64,000 nt of DNA from Orientallactaga sibirica (lineage: Eukaryota > Chordata > Mammalia > Rodentia > Dipodidae), in assembly GCA_036365145.1 (NCBI GenBank), contig JAEOAD010000055.1:62001-126000 (forward strand), written 5' to 3'. The notes under the pieces were generated by a model. It did not search any database, was not told the DNA's origin, and saw only the letters and a program-made list of their open reading frames with translations. Positions 11,336 through 22,310 of this stretch are shown here, one piece after another (the first letter of the stretch is position 1; the number at the start of each line of letters is the position of its first letter). Position numbers and translations under genes: made by a program.

Positions 11336-12873
11336 GGCTGGAATCCAGAGAATTCACAGGGAGAGACCCACTACACTCAGCTCAATCCAGCCGCCTCCTT
11401 GTCATTGGCTCAGCAGCTCCAGAGGGGTTTGGGGCCCAAACAAGTTCATGGCCCTGCAGGGACATGAAGTGTCCCAGACAACCCATGCGTCCTCAGAGAC
11501 AAGTGGGTGGCCTCAGGTCGGGGGTGGAGGATAGATCCTCACTTCACTTCCGGATGTCCATGCCTCCCACCCCGCTCACTCTCAGCCCTCTGGGTTAAAT
11601 TTAGCTATTTACTGGGGAAGGAGGGACGTGTTGCACATACATCAACACCATCTGCACTGGGGCTGTCTGCCACAATGGGCGCTGATGAGGAAGCCGGTGC
11701 CACAGCTCTCCTCGTGGGGTGGAGGGAGGGAAACCCTCCTCCCCCACCTCGCGGGACCCAGCCCCTCCATGTTGTCAGGCAGGGACTCCCCTGCCCCCCA
11801 GCCCATCACAGGCCTCCTGGGTAACATCTCACTGTCTCCTGAATCACAGCTATTACCAAGCCAGTCCCCGCCCCCTCCCTGCTCCCAGGGCAACCTCAAA
11901 GCTCCTGGGGGCAGGCCTGTGTCGTCAGCTTCCCCCACTCTTGTCTTCCAGATGTGCCTCCACCCCAGGGCAGATGTTGCCTCAGTCACAACCCTCTCCC
12001 GGAGGATTTATTTTTGGGCGCCAACACACCACCCACTTCCTACCAATTTCACGCTCAATAAAGCTCAGTCATTAGCCTTCCTCCTGGGCACTGAACTTCG
12101 AGGAGGTTTGGGGAAGACAGAGCTAAGGACAGGGGATGGGGGGCTGCTTAGGTGCCAAGTCCCATTCATCCCTGTCAGGCTGTGTGACCTTGGGGAGGTG
12201 CCCTTCCTCTCGGGGCCCCCAGAGGTTCATCCATCATACGGATCCAGGGACAATGGGCTGTGGTGGGGCGGGAAGGCCGCATCCTGAGTTGGCCATGTTT
12301 CCTGAAGCCAAGGCTGTCTTGGCTGGATGATGAGCAGAAGAGAGAGAGGATATTCAAGGCCATCGGGACTCAGCGTGGGTATCTCCAGTGCCACTTACGC
12401 TGGGTGACACCCTATCCTCCAGGCTCCAAAGTGCTCTATGTCCCTCCATCTGGTCCAGCGGAGACCCTGCTGCTGCTTTGGGCCTCAGGAGCTGGTTCAA
12501 TTGCCTACCTGCCTAAAGGATGAGGAGTGGCCACTGAAGGCAGATTGGGAGTGGCCTTGAGCAAGTGGAGAAGGACATGATCCCTTCAATAAGCCATTCG
12601 GGTGACTGGTTCGGTGCCCAGCTAACCGTAGACCAATGAAGGAGATCACCTTTGCCCTGCCCGTTCATGGCACTGAGATGTGACAGAAAAGCATCTAGCC
12701 TCTTGCCTTCAAGCGGGATGCTTAAACCCAATATGTGATAACAAGATTGAGCCCTCCAGCACCTCCAAGACCTGACATCCAAGAAATCCTTCCTCGTGTC
12801 TTCTTCCTTCAACCCCTCCTATCACACACGTTCTCAAACCCACCAGTTCTTTCTTTCCTCGTTTTATTTCTTT

Positions 12874-12880
12874 AGGGGTC

Positions 12881-12914
<34 letters not shown>

Positions 12915-12931
12915 TTTGCCCAAGCAAACGC
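12874..12931 (-). pseudogene. U6 snRNA pseudogene fragment (5' part)
   Basis: On the minus strand ACTAAAATTGGAACGATACA continues into AGAGAAGATTAGCATG and then ACCCCT. This is the U6 snRNA body from about nt 25 to 65, with one G-to-A change. Upstream, TTTGCTTGGGCA resembles the U6 5' end (TTGCTTCGGCA) with about 8 nt deleted. After CCCCT the sequence leaves U6 for an A-rich stretch (TAAAGAAATAAAAC), so the RNA 3' half is missing. It lies 150 bp downstream of the PDE2A exon at 13084, inside intron 2, on the same strand. It cannot be a functional U6. Confidence 0.85.
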
Positions 12932-13083
12932 CAGTTCTTGCTTCTGTACGTAGCTTCAGCCTCGCTCCTCCAGAAAGCGCTTTAAGAACACACTCAGACC
13001 CCCCCCCCATTTTCCCACAAAGGGTGAGGCACAGTGAAGAGCCAGGCAAGGTGAGGTGAATGGGGCACAGGGCAGTCACGTAC

Positions 13084-13173
13084 CACTCTAGGGAGCACAG
13101 CCGAGAGGGCACCCTTGGCAGCCTGTCGCAGGCCTGCAATGTCGATGACAGCGCCCAGGCTTAGCAAGGCATC
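13084..13173 (-). CDS. PDE2A: PDE2A constant exon 2 (30 codons, DALLSLG...)
   Basis: This exon encodes 30 residues that begin [15 protein letters not shown] and end ALSAVLPRV, the N-terminal segment shared by all PDE2A isoforms just ahead of GAF-A. On the minus strand the acceptor is a pyrimidine run ending CTTCCAG (13174-13180) and the donor is GTG/GTACGT (13083 downwards). Length 90 bp, phase 0 at both ends, so it joins in frame to the exon at 48745-48864 or to the PDE2A1-like block at 36979-37044. The intron before it is about 35.6 kb and hosts mir-139. Identity rests on remembered PDE2A sequence, but the splice sites and phase are seen directly. Confidence 0.95.
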
Positions 13174-13339
13174 CTGGAAGAGAAAAAAGGGCATGAGGGG
13201 CTATGCCAGCCCACCAGGGTGATCCCCAGGCCCAGGGTCTACGAGCACAAAGCCCTAGCTCAAGACTGAGCCTGAAGCTCAGTTAAACCCCTGGATCTTA
13301 GGGTCCCAGACTCCACTATATTAAGGTCCTAGAACATCC

Positions 13340-13440
13340 AAGTCTCCTCACCTTGCAGATGGGGAAATTGAGGCTTGGAGAAGAGCCAGAGACTTAGCCA
13401 AGGCTTCACAGTAAGCCAAGAGGTCAGGCCTGGGGTAGAC
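13340..13440 (-). repeat. MIR-like relic
   Basis: 'CCTTGCAGATGGGGAAATTG ... GAGACTTAGCCAAGGCTTC' is the reverse MIR right arm. Lies just upstream of the PDE2A exon at 13084-13173. Confidence 0.5.
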
Positions 13441-14761
13441 CTTGGTCCCCTGTTCTTTCAGAAAAGACAGCACTGGTATCTATCTGTATATTGGAGGGTC
13501 AGGGTGACTACCACAGTTTCACGTGACAGCTGAGTTCTGGCTGGGCTGTGAGCAGCAAGAATCAGGGGTGCCTAAGCCTGGAAGGTGGAAGTGGCAGAAT
13601 GGGCCCACCATAGGAGGGGAAGGAGAACTTAGCCTTGACTGCCTTGGAGCCTTCCCATCCCAGGAACAGGCTTTGTCCTTGGAGAGCCAGCATGGAGACA
13701 GCAAAGGTCTCTGCCTCTCGCTCTGTTAACTTGGCCAGAGCCATGGGGATCAAAGGGAAGAGGAACGGAACAGGGGAGTCCGGGCCAAGGCAGGATCATG
13801 ACTCACACCACTCACTCAGCTGTGCCCTCTCTCCAGCCCTTGGAAGTCCTATCTGTTATCTTCCCTGTGGGTCTGTGCTCAGAAAGCAAAGTGATTAGCC
13901 ACAGGATGGAGGAGGCACAAAGGCTCAGCCCTCCTTCTGTGAAAATGACACGAGGTTGAGGGATCGTGTGGACCACAAGTTAGTATACACATCCTGCATG
14001 TGCCAGTACTGGATAACCCAGGAAGACTCAGCTGGGATCAGCGCAGACTCAGGGTTCTGTTTCCTCCTCCTCATTCTCAGACACTTCGGGGTCAGGGAGC
14101 ACACTTCATGGCCTCTGGATGGCCTGGGCATCCAGTGGAAGCTGGCACCTGTCCAGTGGGATAAAATACCTCCTTCCTAGCAGAGTCATGCTGCAAGGGC
14201 TCAGGCCACCAGGAGGAAGGAGGAGGGGGAGACGTGAACTGCCCATACCTGAGGGTGGACAAGAACGGACTAAATGCCACCTGTCACAAAGGCTGCAGTG
14301 GGGACTCTATGCTGGTGTCTGAATGAAGCCTAAGGCCCAGGTGTCAGCTCCAAATGTCACTCTTAGGTATCCTTGGCTACAGCGCTCCCACCTTATGTTC
14401 CCAGGGGGTGAACCAGTGAGCTTTCTCCCCACAGGCCCACTCAGCTTGTTTTCCCCAGCCCTGGCATCCCTTTGATCCCCCTCCATTGTCAAAGATGAAC
14501 AAATATCTGGTCTGTCTTGGACATGAGAAATAGCTGATTCCAAACAACACAATTCCCAAATCAGATCACTGTCCCTGTGACCCTAGGGCACTGCCCATCA
14601 CAGCTCACACACCTCAGTGCCACTCTTCCATAGAGCCCTAAGTCCCCACAGACACCCAAAGTGACCAGACTCCTGAAGGTTCTTACAGGGACAGCTATTT
14701 CCTCATGGAACACAGACAGGGGCTCTAATAACCACCTGTACACATGTGTACACAACACAAA

Positions 14762-14788
14762 ACACACACACACACACACACACACACA
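14762..14788 (+). repeat. (AC)n microsatellite
   Basis: Short AC run. Confidence 0.95.
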
Positions 14789-15063
14789 TGGCTTCTGTGG
14801 GTTTCCGAGGTCAAGGCTGAAGACCAAAAATAGAAGAACTGATGCCTCAGAAAATCTCAAAATATAGTTTTCTTAACCCATAGCTCCCAGACAAGGGCTT
14901 TAAGGACAGCAACCCAAGTGAAAGTGCCCTGCCTGGAGGCAAGAGGGTTGCCAAATGGAGCTTTCAGTGACATCTGACATGTGTGTGCTAGGGAAGCTGG
15001 GAGAAGGGGAAATGCAGTGGGGTGAGCCTGATATGGGAGACAAAGTTTTCAAAGCCACAAGCT

Positions 15064-15214
15064 GTCGGGCGTGGTGGCACACACCTTTAATCCCAGCACT
15101 CAGGAGGCAGAGGTAGGAGAATCGTTGTGAGTCTGAGGCCAGCCTGAGAGTACATAGTGAATTCCAGATCAGCCTGGCCTAGAATGAGATGCTGCCTCAA
15201 AAATCAAACAAACA
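15064..15214 (+). mobile_element. B1 SINE
   Basis: GTCGGGCGTGGTGGCACACA to GAGATGCTGCCTC plus A-rich tail. Its flank AAAGCCACAAGCTG (to 15063) recurs only after the next SINE (about 15451-15464). Confidence 0.92.
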
Positions 15215-15450
15215 GGGATGGAGATATGGCTTAGCAGTTAAGGCGCATGCCTGTGAAGCCTAAGAACCCCGGTTCAATTCCCCAGGTCCCATGTAAGCCA
15301 GATGCACAAGGAGGCGCATGCGTCTGGAGTTCGTCTGCAGTGGCTGGAGGCCCTGGCGCACCCATTCTCACCCTCCCTCTCTCTCTTTCCCTCTCTCTGT
15401 CTCTAATAAATAAATAAATAAATAAATAAACAAACAAACAAACAAACAAA
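15215..15450 (+). mobile_element. tRNA-derived SINE inserted in a B1 tail
   Basis: Full head, boxes (GGTTCAATTCCCC), body with GCACAAGGAGGCGC, CT tract and (TAAA)n(CAAA)n tail. The outer duplication AAAGCCACAAGCTG belongs to the B1, so this copy landed inside the B1's A-rich tail later. Confidence 0.93.
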
Positions 15451-15477
15451 AAAGCCACAAGCTGAGACAGTTGTCTA

Positions 15478-15560
15478 CCTATTTGACAGATGAGGAAACT
15501 AAGGCTCAAAGAGAAGCAATGGCCCATCTGTGGTCAGACAGAGCTCACCCACACCTCCAG
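15478..15560 (-). repeat. MIR-like relic
   Basis: 'TTTGACAGATGAGGAAACTA AGGCTCAAAGAG' is the reverse MIR right arm. Confidence 0.5.
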
Positions 15561-16705
15561 ATGCCCAGCCTTTGATCTAGAGCAAGCTCTGAACCTGACT
15601 GTCATCTCTTACCCAGGGGTTTAGAGAAAACTGTGTGTCCTTTGCTCTGATTGGTGGGCTTCTCAACCCACTCTTCGTTTTGATTGGGAGATGCCCTGAG
15701 CTATCCTTTATCCCAATTGGTGGTTGCCTGGCTGGCTTTTGATCAGATTGATCAGTTTTCTGTGACTTTTTAGGCCAAGGGCAGGATCATAGTGGGGAGC
15801 TAGCAAAGAAAGTTGAGGAGAGTTGGGGCGTCAGCAAGGAGGGGTTTTCAATCCTTGCTCGAGTGGGCTGGATGCAGATTGATGAGGCCTAAGGCTCTCG
15901 ACCCGGCATCCTCGCTGCCTTGCATGGTCTCCGCCTGCCTTGAAGTCTTCCTGCCCAGGAACAGGGTGTTGGGTGCAGGAACCACTTTTGGAAAGGGCCA
16001 CTTCAGACCCAGCACTCAAAGAAGCCATCATAGCTTGCACAGAGGCCCGGGTCTCAGAGAGGGTGCCAAGTCCAAAGCCGAGGAGGCATGGACTCACAGG
16101 GTGGAGGAGTGGCTGCCTCAGAGGTGACAGCAGCTGTGAATGGAGGATAGGACAATTGCTGAACTGGAGGCACAGCGGGGAGCCAGCTAGTGCCCCAGGA
16201 ATCTTAAAAGAGAGAAGAAAAACATTCAGTCGCATGAGGCCATTTCCACCCCCATGCCTCTCCTCACATGTTACACACACGTTACAAAAATGCACGCTGC
16301 CACGTGCTGACTTCTGCCCACACTGGTATCTGGTATGCACCTGCCCTCAAACACACACAAACACACACACACACACAAATGCAGCTAGGTGTGAGTCAAC
16401 ATACATACATACACACAGAAGCCCAGGCTCAGGGTGGCTGGAGGAGGTTGCATTTCCTGTCCTTGCAGCTTTTGTGAACAAACACCAGTGTGAACATCAG
16501 CATAAGAACCAGGCCATTTCCCAGTCCCCATGGGGGAATCTGTAGTGTATAGACAAGAGCAGTGATTTCCAATCTTGTCCCAGATTGACGACAGAGGCTC
16601 TGTGTGGCCTTAGACACATCCCTCTCCTCTTCTGAGACTTGACTTCCTCATTAGTAGAAAATGGATCTTTCCACTCTGCTGCATCTTACTTGTATGGTTT
16701 TGTGA

Positions 16706-16882
16706 TTTCGTCTAATGTGATGAGTGGGTGGGTAGAAAAATAGGTGGGTGGTGCATGGAGGGGTGGAGGGGCGGATGGGTGAGTGGATGGGAAAGTAGGT
16801 AGTTTGGATGGTGGATGGATGGGTAGTTGGATGGGCGGGAGAGAAGAAGGATGAGTGGTTGGTAGGTGGGAGGGCGGGTGAG
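16706..16882 (+). repeat. Degenerate GGTG/GGAT simple-repeat tract
   Basis: About 175 bases of imperfect GGTGG, GGATG and GGGT units; strongly purine-rich with G runs. Confidence 0.8.
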
Positions 16883-18503
16883 TGTGTGGACAGTCTTGGG
16901 CTTTCCATGGCGCCCCTATCTGCTGCTCTGAGGGCTGAGGGGGCATCAGCACCACAGACAGCGTCATTCCCACATGCTGCTCTTTCTACCCAGGTATCAG
17001 GAAAGAGCACGCTCGTGGAGCCAGGACTCCTCTGAAGCCAGCCAGGGCTGGGGCTCCTCTTGGGGCCAGATCAGCATTTCTGCAGGCATTTGGAGAGAGA
17101 AGAGAGTCTGAACTGAATTGCTTCCTAGTCCTTCTTAAAGCCTAAGATGACACGGAGCCAGAGATCTTGGTCTTACCCCCTTAGAAGCACCTACCCACAC
17201 AGGGACAGATGGCCTTCTTGAGTCAGGGGTCACTGTCACAAGCTGCTCTCCTGGGTCACCTTCCTGAGTCTCTATGTATTTTCCAACCTCTGTAAATCCT
17301 CCTGTCACTGTCCCCTGTCTAGCTCCAGAACCACAGTCTCCTGCTCTGCAACAAAGTCGCACAGTGCCCCCTCCCTCGCGTACAAGAAGGTGATCACAAA
17401 AAACTCCAGCGTCAAGGACCTCCCAAGACCCTGTACTGTGCTCCTGGGACTGTACGTGCCAACTCATCCAATCTCCTAGCCTGAGGCTAGAGGCCGTCCC
17501 CTCAGGCTTGAGCTTGGGGCTCCCTACTCTACAAGGAACTCTCCCAGAACCCCAGAGCTCTTCTCTCCAGCTCCCTGGTCCTCTGGGCTGGGCTCTCCCA
17601 GGCTCTCTGGGTGCATCTCTCTGCCTCTGCCCATCAGTTCCCTCAGCCGGTGTCTGTCTCCGTCGCATGCTACTGTCCTGTCTTGCCACATCTTTTCCAC
17701 CTCCACATTCTGGCTCTTTCTCTTGGACAGCTTCTGCACCCACCCTCATCTTTCTTGCACACTCCCTGCCCCCACCACTCCCATCTCTTCTGCCCATTCT
17801 TCCCCCACATTTACGAGCAGTCATCTTGAGAACTTGGGGAGTACGTTCCTGACCCAAGGGACACTTGGGGACACTTGGGGAGGGGATGACTACGGCGAGG
17901 GAAATGAGAGTTCCAGGGAGGATGCCACCTGCATCTCTTTTGCCTCTTGCTTCCGATTCTGGTGGGTGACACGCATATTCTCGAATCTTCCCAGAGAATG
18001 GGGGAGCACATCCATCTCCACAGCCTGCACATACCTACCACTAGCCAACACTGAAGCTCAATCAGGGCGCTTGGCATAACTACCCCATAAGAGGTTTCCT
18101 GGGGGCTCACAGCAAGGAAGCCCCCAGCCTGAGCCCTGCACCCCAGGCTTCCTCTGCAGCTCCTTCCAGTCCCCTCACAGCTGCCCAGCTTCCAAGGCAC
18201 AAGACAGAGGAAGCAGGACAAGGCGACTCTTTCCCTCCCCACCCACCCACGCCTGCCACCTGCCCAAGGAGACGCCTCAAGCAGACACTGGTGCTAGAAA
18301 TATTCAGAGAAAAGCTGCCTGTGCATGCTAACACTTGCGTCTCCACGTCTCTCCTCAATAAGACGGAGGAAGGCCAGGGACAGGAGAAGAAAAGAAAGAG
18401 ATCTGGTGACCTTTGGGGGACACAGGTAGACTAGCTCAGATAGCAATGGCTTGGCTGGCTCAAGCTATAGAGAAGGGGAGACATTTTTTTTTCAGGCGTC
18501 CCT

Positions 18504-18645
18504 CAGTGGTTCTCACACTTTGACATGCCCCAGAACCATCTGGGGAAAAAATGTTAAAATAGAGTGTCTGACTCAGTTGGTCTGGGATGAGGTACAGGGA
18601 TTTGCACCTGAACTCTAGATGCTGGTGATGCTACTGGCCCTGGGA
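18504..18645 (+). mobile_element. MER5A-like hAT-Charlie DNA transposon relic
   Basis: CAGTGGTTCTCACACTTTG at the 5' end matches the MER5A terminus; CAGAACCATCTGGGG, GACTCAGTTGGTCTGGGATG, GGGATTTGCACCTGAACTC and GGTGATGCTACTGGCC follow in consensus order. The right terminal inverted repeat is missing. Non-autonomous and old; 0.4 kb downstream of mir-139. Confidence 0.85.
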
Positions 18646-19016
18646 GGTGCCCATTCGCCCTCCACTTCAGAGGAGGTTAAGGACAAGAACAGAGGAGAGG
18701 CGGGAAGGGCCTTGCTTCATTCAGTGAGGGCAACCAGAATGGCAAAAAGGATGTCATTGCCACATGAGGGAACTCCAGCGGGAAGGTCCCCAAGGAGGGG
18801 AGACCTGGGGGTGAGGAAGGGGAGAATGCATTGGGACAGTGAATGAAGGGGTACAGGGCCCATGGGAGGGGCTGCCTGCAGCTCAGGAGCCCAGCCCTTC
18901 ATGAAGGTCCTACCCAAGCCCCGCCTCCCTCTTCTATCTTCCTCCCTTCCCTCTGCCCCCTTTCGCCGCACACCCCCTTCTCCCTTGACCATCCTTCGCA
19001 GACTCTGGCTTCAGTT

Positions 19017-19084
19017 GTTACTCCGACAGGGCCGCGTCTCCAGCCTCCGAGCCACACTGGAGACACGTGCACTGTAGAATACAC
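19017..19084 (-). ncRNA. MIR139: mir-139 microRNA precursor (68 nt)
   Basis: Read on the minus strand the 68-nt hairpin matches the human mir-139 stem-loop from memory at all but one position. The 5p arm (19056-19078) carries UCUACAGUGCACGUGUCUCC unchanged, including the seed CUACAGU. The 3p arm (19020-19042) starts UGGAGACGCGGCCC and differs at its position 18 (C for U). The apical loop includes UGUGGC and the arms pair over most of their length. In human and mouse mir-139 lies in a PDE2A intron on the same strand; the same arrangement here confirms the PDE2A call and suggests co-transcription with the host gene. miR-139-5p is known as a repressor of growth-factor signalling mRNAs; no target can be judged from this window. 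Confidence 0.98.
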
Positions 19085-19967
19085 CTGCGCCTGTCGCGCG
19101 CCTCCAAAGGGTGGCCCCCATCTCCCTGAGGACCTTAGCCCTGCCGTTGGCTCCTCCCTCCCCACATCACAGTCAGCCTCTCCTGAGCCTTCCACCCTAT
19201 ATCCAAACCAGGCCTGGTTTGGACTCGACATCCCCATCAGCTGTCCTAGGCCCTCTCGGAGCCACTAAGGGCTAGGTGAGGGAATGGAGGGCGAGACGGG
19301 AAAAGAGATGTGAGATGGCAGCTCTCCCAGAGTCTGACCTGATCCCCGGCCTAGAAGGAAGGGACAAAGGAATAACCAACATGGGAAGAGGAGGACGGCA
19401 AGACGAATGATGCCTCTGCCAGGAAGAAGTCAGATCAAATCGACATGTCAGGCTCAGGCCTCTCAGTCCCCCTCGTCACCTTCATCTGCCTCATCCATGC
19501 ACAGAACCAACAGTGACTCTGTCAGGTGCTTCTCACCACCACAGCCTGGCTCTTGAGCACATCACAGCCGTCTCCTCACCACTGCCATCCTGGTCATCTT
19601 AGTGCCCTGTTCTCTCTAAGTCTCCTGTGTTCTAGCCTGAGGCCCACGAGGGCAGAACTATACACAGTGCGGCAGACACACCAAGACAGGTATAAACACA
19701 CCACGACAGAGGATTGCTCCTGGGGAGAAGTATGGACAGCAAGTGAGGAGATTAGGTGCCCTGTCCCCCAGGGGTGCACAAAAAAAAAAGAAGGGCCCTG
19801 GGGGAATCGGTTCACCATGGTTCTTTTGCAGGTTCGGTGACCCTGAATGTCAGCAACCCTGAATGTCAGCAAAGCTTCTCCCACTCTCCACACACAAGTG
19901 GCCTCCATGGTGGGCCACGAAATGGACAGAATAAGTCCATAAGCCTTGTCAGTGTTGAAAGAAAAAA

Positions 19968-20008
19968 AGAGGGAGAGGGAGAGGGAGAGGGAGAGGGAGA
20001 GGGAGAGG

Positions 20009-20039
<31 letters not shown>

Positions 20040-20099
20040 AGAGAAAGAGAAAGAGAAAGAGAAAGAGAAAGAGAAAGAGAAAGAGAAAGGAAGGAAGGA
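19968..20099 (+). repeat. (GGGAGA)n(GA)n(GAAAGA)n purine array
   Basis: 131 bases of pure purine on the + strand in three blocks of changing unit. Transcribed from the minus strand it would be a polypyrimidine tract, about 0.9 kb before mir-139. Confidence 0.98.
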
Positions 20100-20106
20100 A
20101 GACAGA

Positions 20107-20276
20107 ACTGGAGAGATGGCTCCAAGCACTTGCCTGCAAAGCCTAAGGACCAGGGTTCTGTTCCCCAGTACCCACATAAAGCCATGCACATGGTGGGTGG
20201 TAGATGTGTCTGGAGTTCATTTTCAGTGGCTAGAGGCTCCTACATATTCTCTCTCTCTCCTTAATACATAATTTTT
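20107..20276 (+). mobile_element. tRNA-derived SINE, interrupted by B1 at its tail
   Basis: ACTGGAGAGATGGCTCC head, TCTGTTCCCCAGTACCC, then CT tract; the tail is duplicated around the B1 that follows. Confidence 0.88.
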
Positions 20277-20428
20277 TTTTTTTTGGTTTTTCGAGGTAGG
20301 GTGTCACTTTGGCTCAGGCTGACCTGGAAGTAACTGTGTAGTCTCAGGGTGGCCTTGAACTCACGGTGATCCTCCTACCTCTGCCTCCCGAGTGCTGGGA
20401 TGAAAGGCGTGCGCCACCACGCCCGGCC
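20277..20428 (-). mobile_element. B1 SINE nested in the preceding SINE
   Basis: Minus-strand, near-full copy ending CGCCACCACGCCCGGC, flanked by CTTAATACATAATTTTT on both sides (about 20260-20276 and 20428-20444). Confidence 0.93.
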
Positions 20429-21965
20429 TTAATACATAATTTTTAAAAGAGAGAGACAGACACACCGGGAGAGAGAAAATCCTCAGGAAATAAATGAGGG
20501 ACCACCCTTCTTGACCCCCCTCTCCAGGCAGATCTGATCCTGTCACCTGAGGCCGTCACAACACAATGGTCCCAGTGACAGCATCCTGTGTGTCATCACG
20601 ATGCCATTCTTTCCCACTTGGATTCGCCCATCACACTAGGACCTCTTGCGGATAGATTGCATCCTGTTTGTCCTATTCCTCCCTTGGTTCCGAACATCAC
20701 TTAGTTCCCCCAGAAGAATCTAGATAGTCTGTGAAGTATTGAGTGTCCAGGCTATTGGGGTGTGAGTAGAGGGGTGGACCCCAGTGCCCCTTGGATGGGC
20801 CTGGTAGGGGACACAGCTAAGACCTCAGAGTCTCCAAGTCTGATGTGGTCACAGCCCCAGAGAAAGACAGAGGAATCGGGGCTCCTTGCATTGAGGACTT
20901 TTAGCAGGATTCCCAATATGTCTTCTCAGGAGGGTCCCTGCTCTTCAGGATCATCTTCCAGTAGAGAAGGGGCTGGACCAGCAGGTCAGGGGAAGCTGCT
21001 CTCTAAGAGCATGTGAGCAACAAACATGTCACCACTAGGGAGCTTTTCCACCTGGCGTGGGGAGGGGCAGTTATCCTCCACCTAGCCTTCTAAGATCCTC
21101 CCGGGACCAGAGTCTACAGGCCCAAGGTGACACAGCATCAGATTCCCAGTTTGGTGACAAGAGATAAAGGTTAGAGGAGGCCAAAGGACTGGCCAGGTTT
21201 TCACCGAGAGGCAGGAGGCCCATTCCCTGCCAAGCTCTCTGGGCTATGCCAGGCCAGAAGATGGGCACTGTGTGGCTTTGAACTCCTCAAGGACCATGCT
21301 TTGGCCAGAGGACAGGCTTCTCCCCTCTCAGATACGGGGCTAGGTGTCCTCCTCCAGGTCCGGGCAGACTCTCTTGTCTCCCACTTTTTCAGCCCCTGTG
21401 CTCAAAGGGGTGAAACATGTTAAATGGCACTAGCCTGTCACAGGATAAAGTGTGGCGTGGGATTAAAGGCTGACCTGGAGAGGGTCCTAATGCTGGGCCC
21501 TTCTTGGACCAAGCAGAGAGATGGTTGCTCCATGATGCCTGCCTGGAGGCTAGCCCTGGCTCTGTCCTTAGCTCTCCCTGGGCCTTCCCGGACTGTCTGT
21601 GTCTGCCTGTCTAGCTGTTTATCTCTGGCCTATGTCTCTCCCACAGCCTCACACTGCTTTATCCTGTGATGGTATTTGGCTCCATCCTCAGAGCCTGGCC
21701 CATCCAGCTGTTGCCCAAATCCCAGGGGAGCAGGGAAATGGGACTACGAGAAAGAGAGACAGGGAGTGAGACCAATTCAGAAACAGCAAAAGACATGAGG
21801 GCTAGGAGGGGACCCTGGGGACAGGGTTGAAGAGGCAGGATCAGCCAGGGAAGCCCCCCAAGGGAAACCCTTGGAGACATAACTGGAGCTGGAGGAGGAG
21901 GGGTATCCCCCCTCCTTTGCACTGCCTCCCGCCTGGCTCTCCCTCCCTAGCTCCTTGCCCCTGCT

Positions 21966-22001
21966 GGAATGTATGAGCGCTTTTATTGTTCCTAAAAATA
22001 G
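21966..22001. promoter_or_regulatory. TEAD + MEF2 motif pair in the mir-139 host intron
   Basis: GGAATG (21966-21971, TEAD/M-CAT core) is followed 20 bases later by CTAAAAATAG (21992-22001), a perfect MEF2 site. Such pairs occur in muscle and neuronal enhancers. It lies about 2.9 kb upstream of mir-139 in the direction of transcription, in non-repeat sequence. Function is inferred. Confidence 0.35.
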
Positions 22002-22156
22002 CCCTTCTTTACTGGGGGCTGGAGGGAGGAATCTTCTGGGTAGGGTTCATCTCAGGCATGCCCCTGCCTCTGGGTTATGTCCCCAAGACTCTCTCAGGGC
22101 TCTTCCCTGCCCCCCTCCCCCACCCAGAGCAATGCTTGGCTTAAAACATAAATTTG

Positions 22157-22310
22157 GCAGGGCGTGGTGGTGCACGACTTTAATCTCAGCAGAGGTAGGA
22201 TTGCCGTAAGTTCAAGGCCACCCTGAGACTAACATAGTGAATTCCAGGTCAGCATGGGTTAGAGCGATACCCTACCTAAAATATATATATATATATACAT
22301 ACATACATAT
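22157..22310 (+). mobile_element. B1 SINE with internal deletion and (AT)n tail
   Basis: GGCAGGGCGTGGTGGTGCAC, a short deletion at CCCAGCACT-GGGAGG, body to GATACCCTACC, then an AT/ACAT microsatellite. Confidence 0.88.

Larger units (their letters stand above)
9838..13083 (-). other. PDE2A: PDE2A intron 2
   Basis: 3246 bp with GT...AG ends (donor at 13083, acceptor at 9838). Holds two B1 copies and the U6 fragment. Unique parts 9850-10970 and 11340-12870 show nothing recognisable; the 219-codon + strand frame at 11628-12287 has no family resemblance. Confidence 0.9.

Noticed and set aside
11628..12287. 219-codon + strand open frame in intron 2
   Set aside because: Pro/Ser/Leu-rich translation typical of a GC-rich intron; nothing recognised on comparison with known families.
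17135..17857. 240-codon minus strand open frame
   Set aside because: No recognisable domain, Arg/Gly/Glu-biased, no splice partners or family resemblance.
19594..20271. Long frames of repeated Glu/Arg/Lys or Phe/Leu/Ser
   Set aside because: Translations of the purine microsatellite at 19968-20099.
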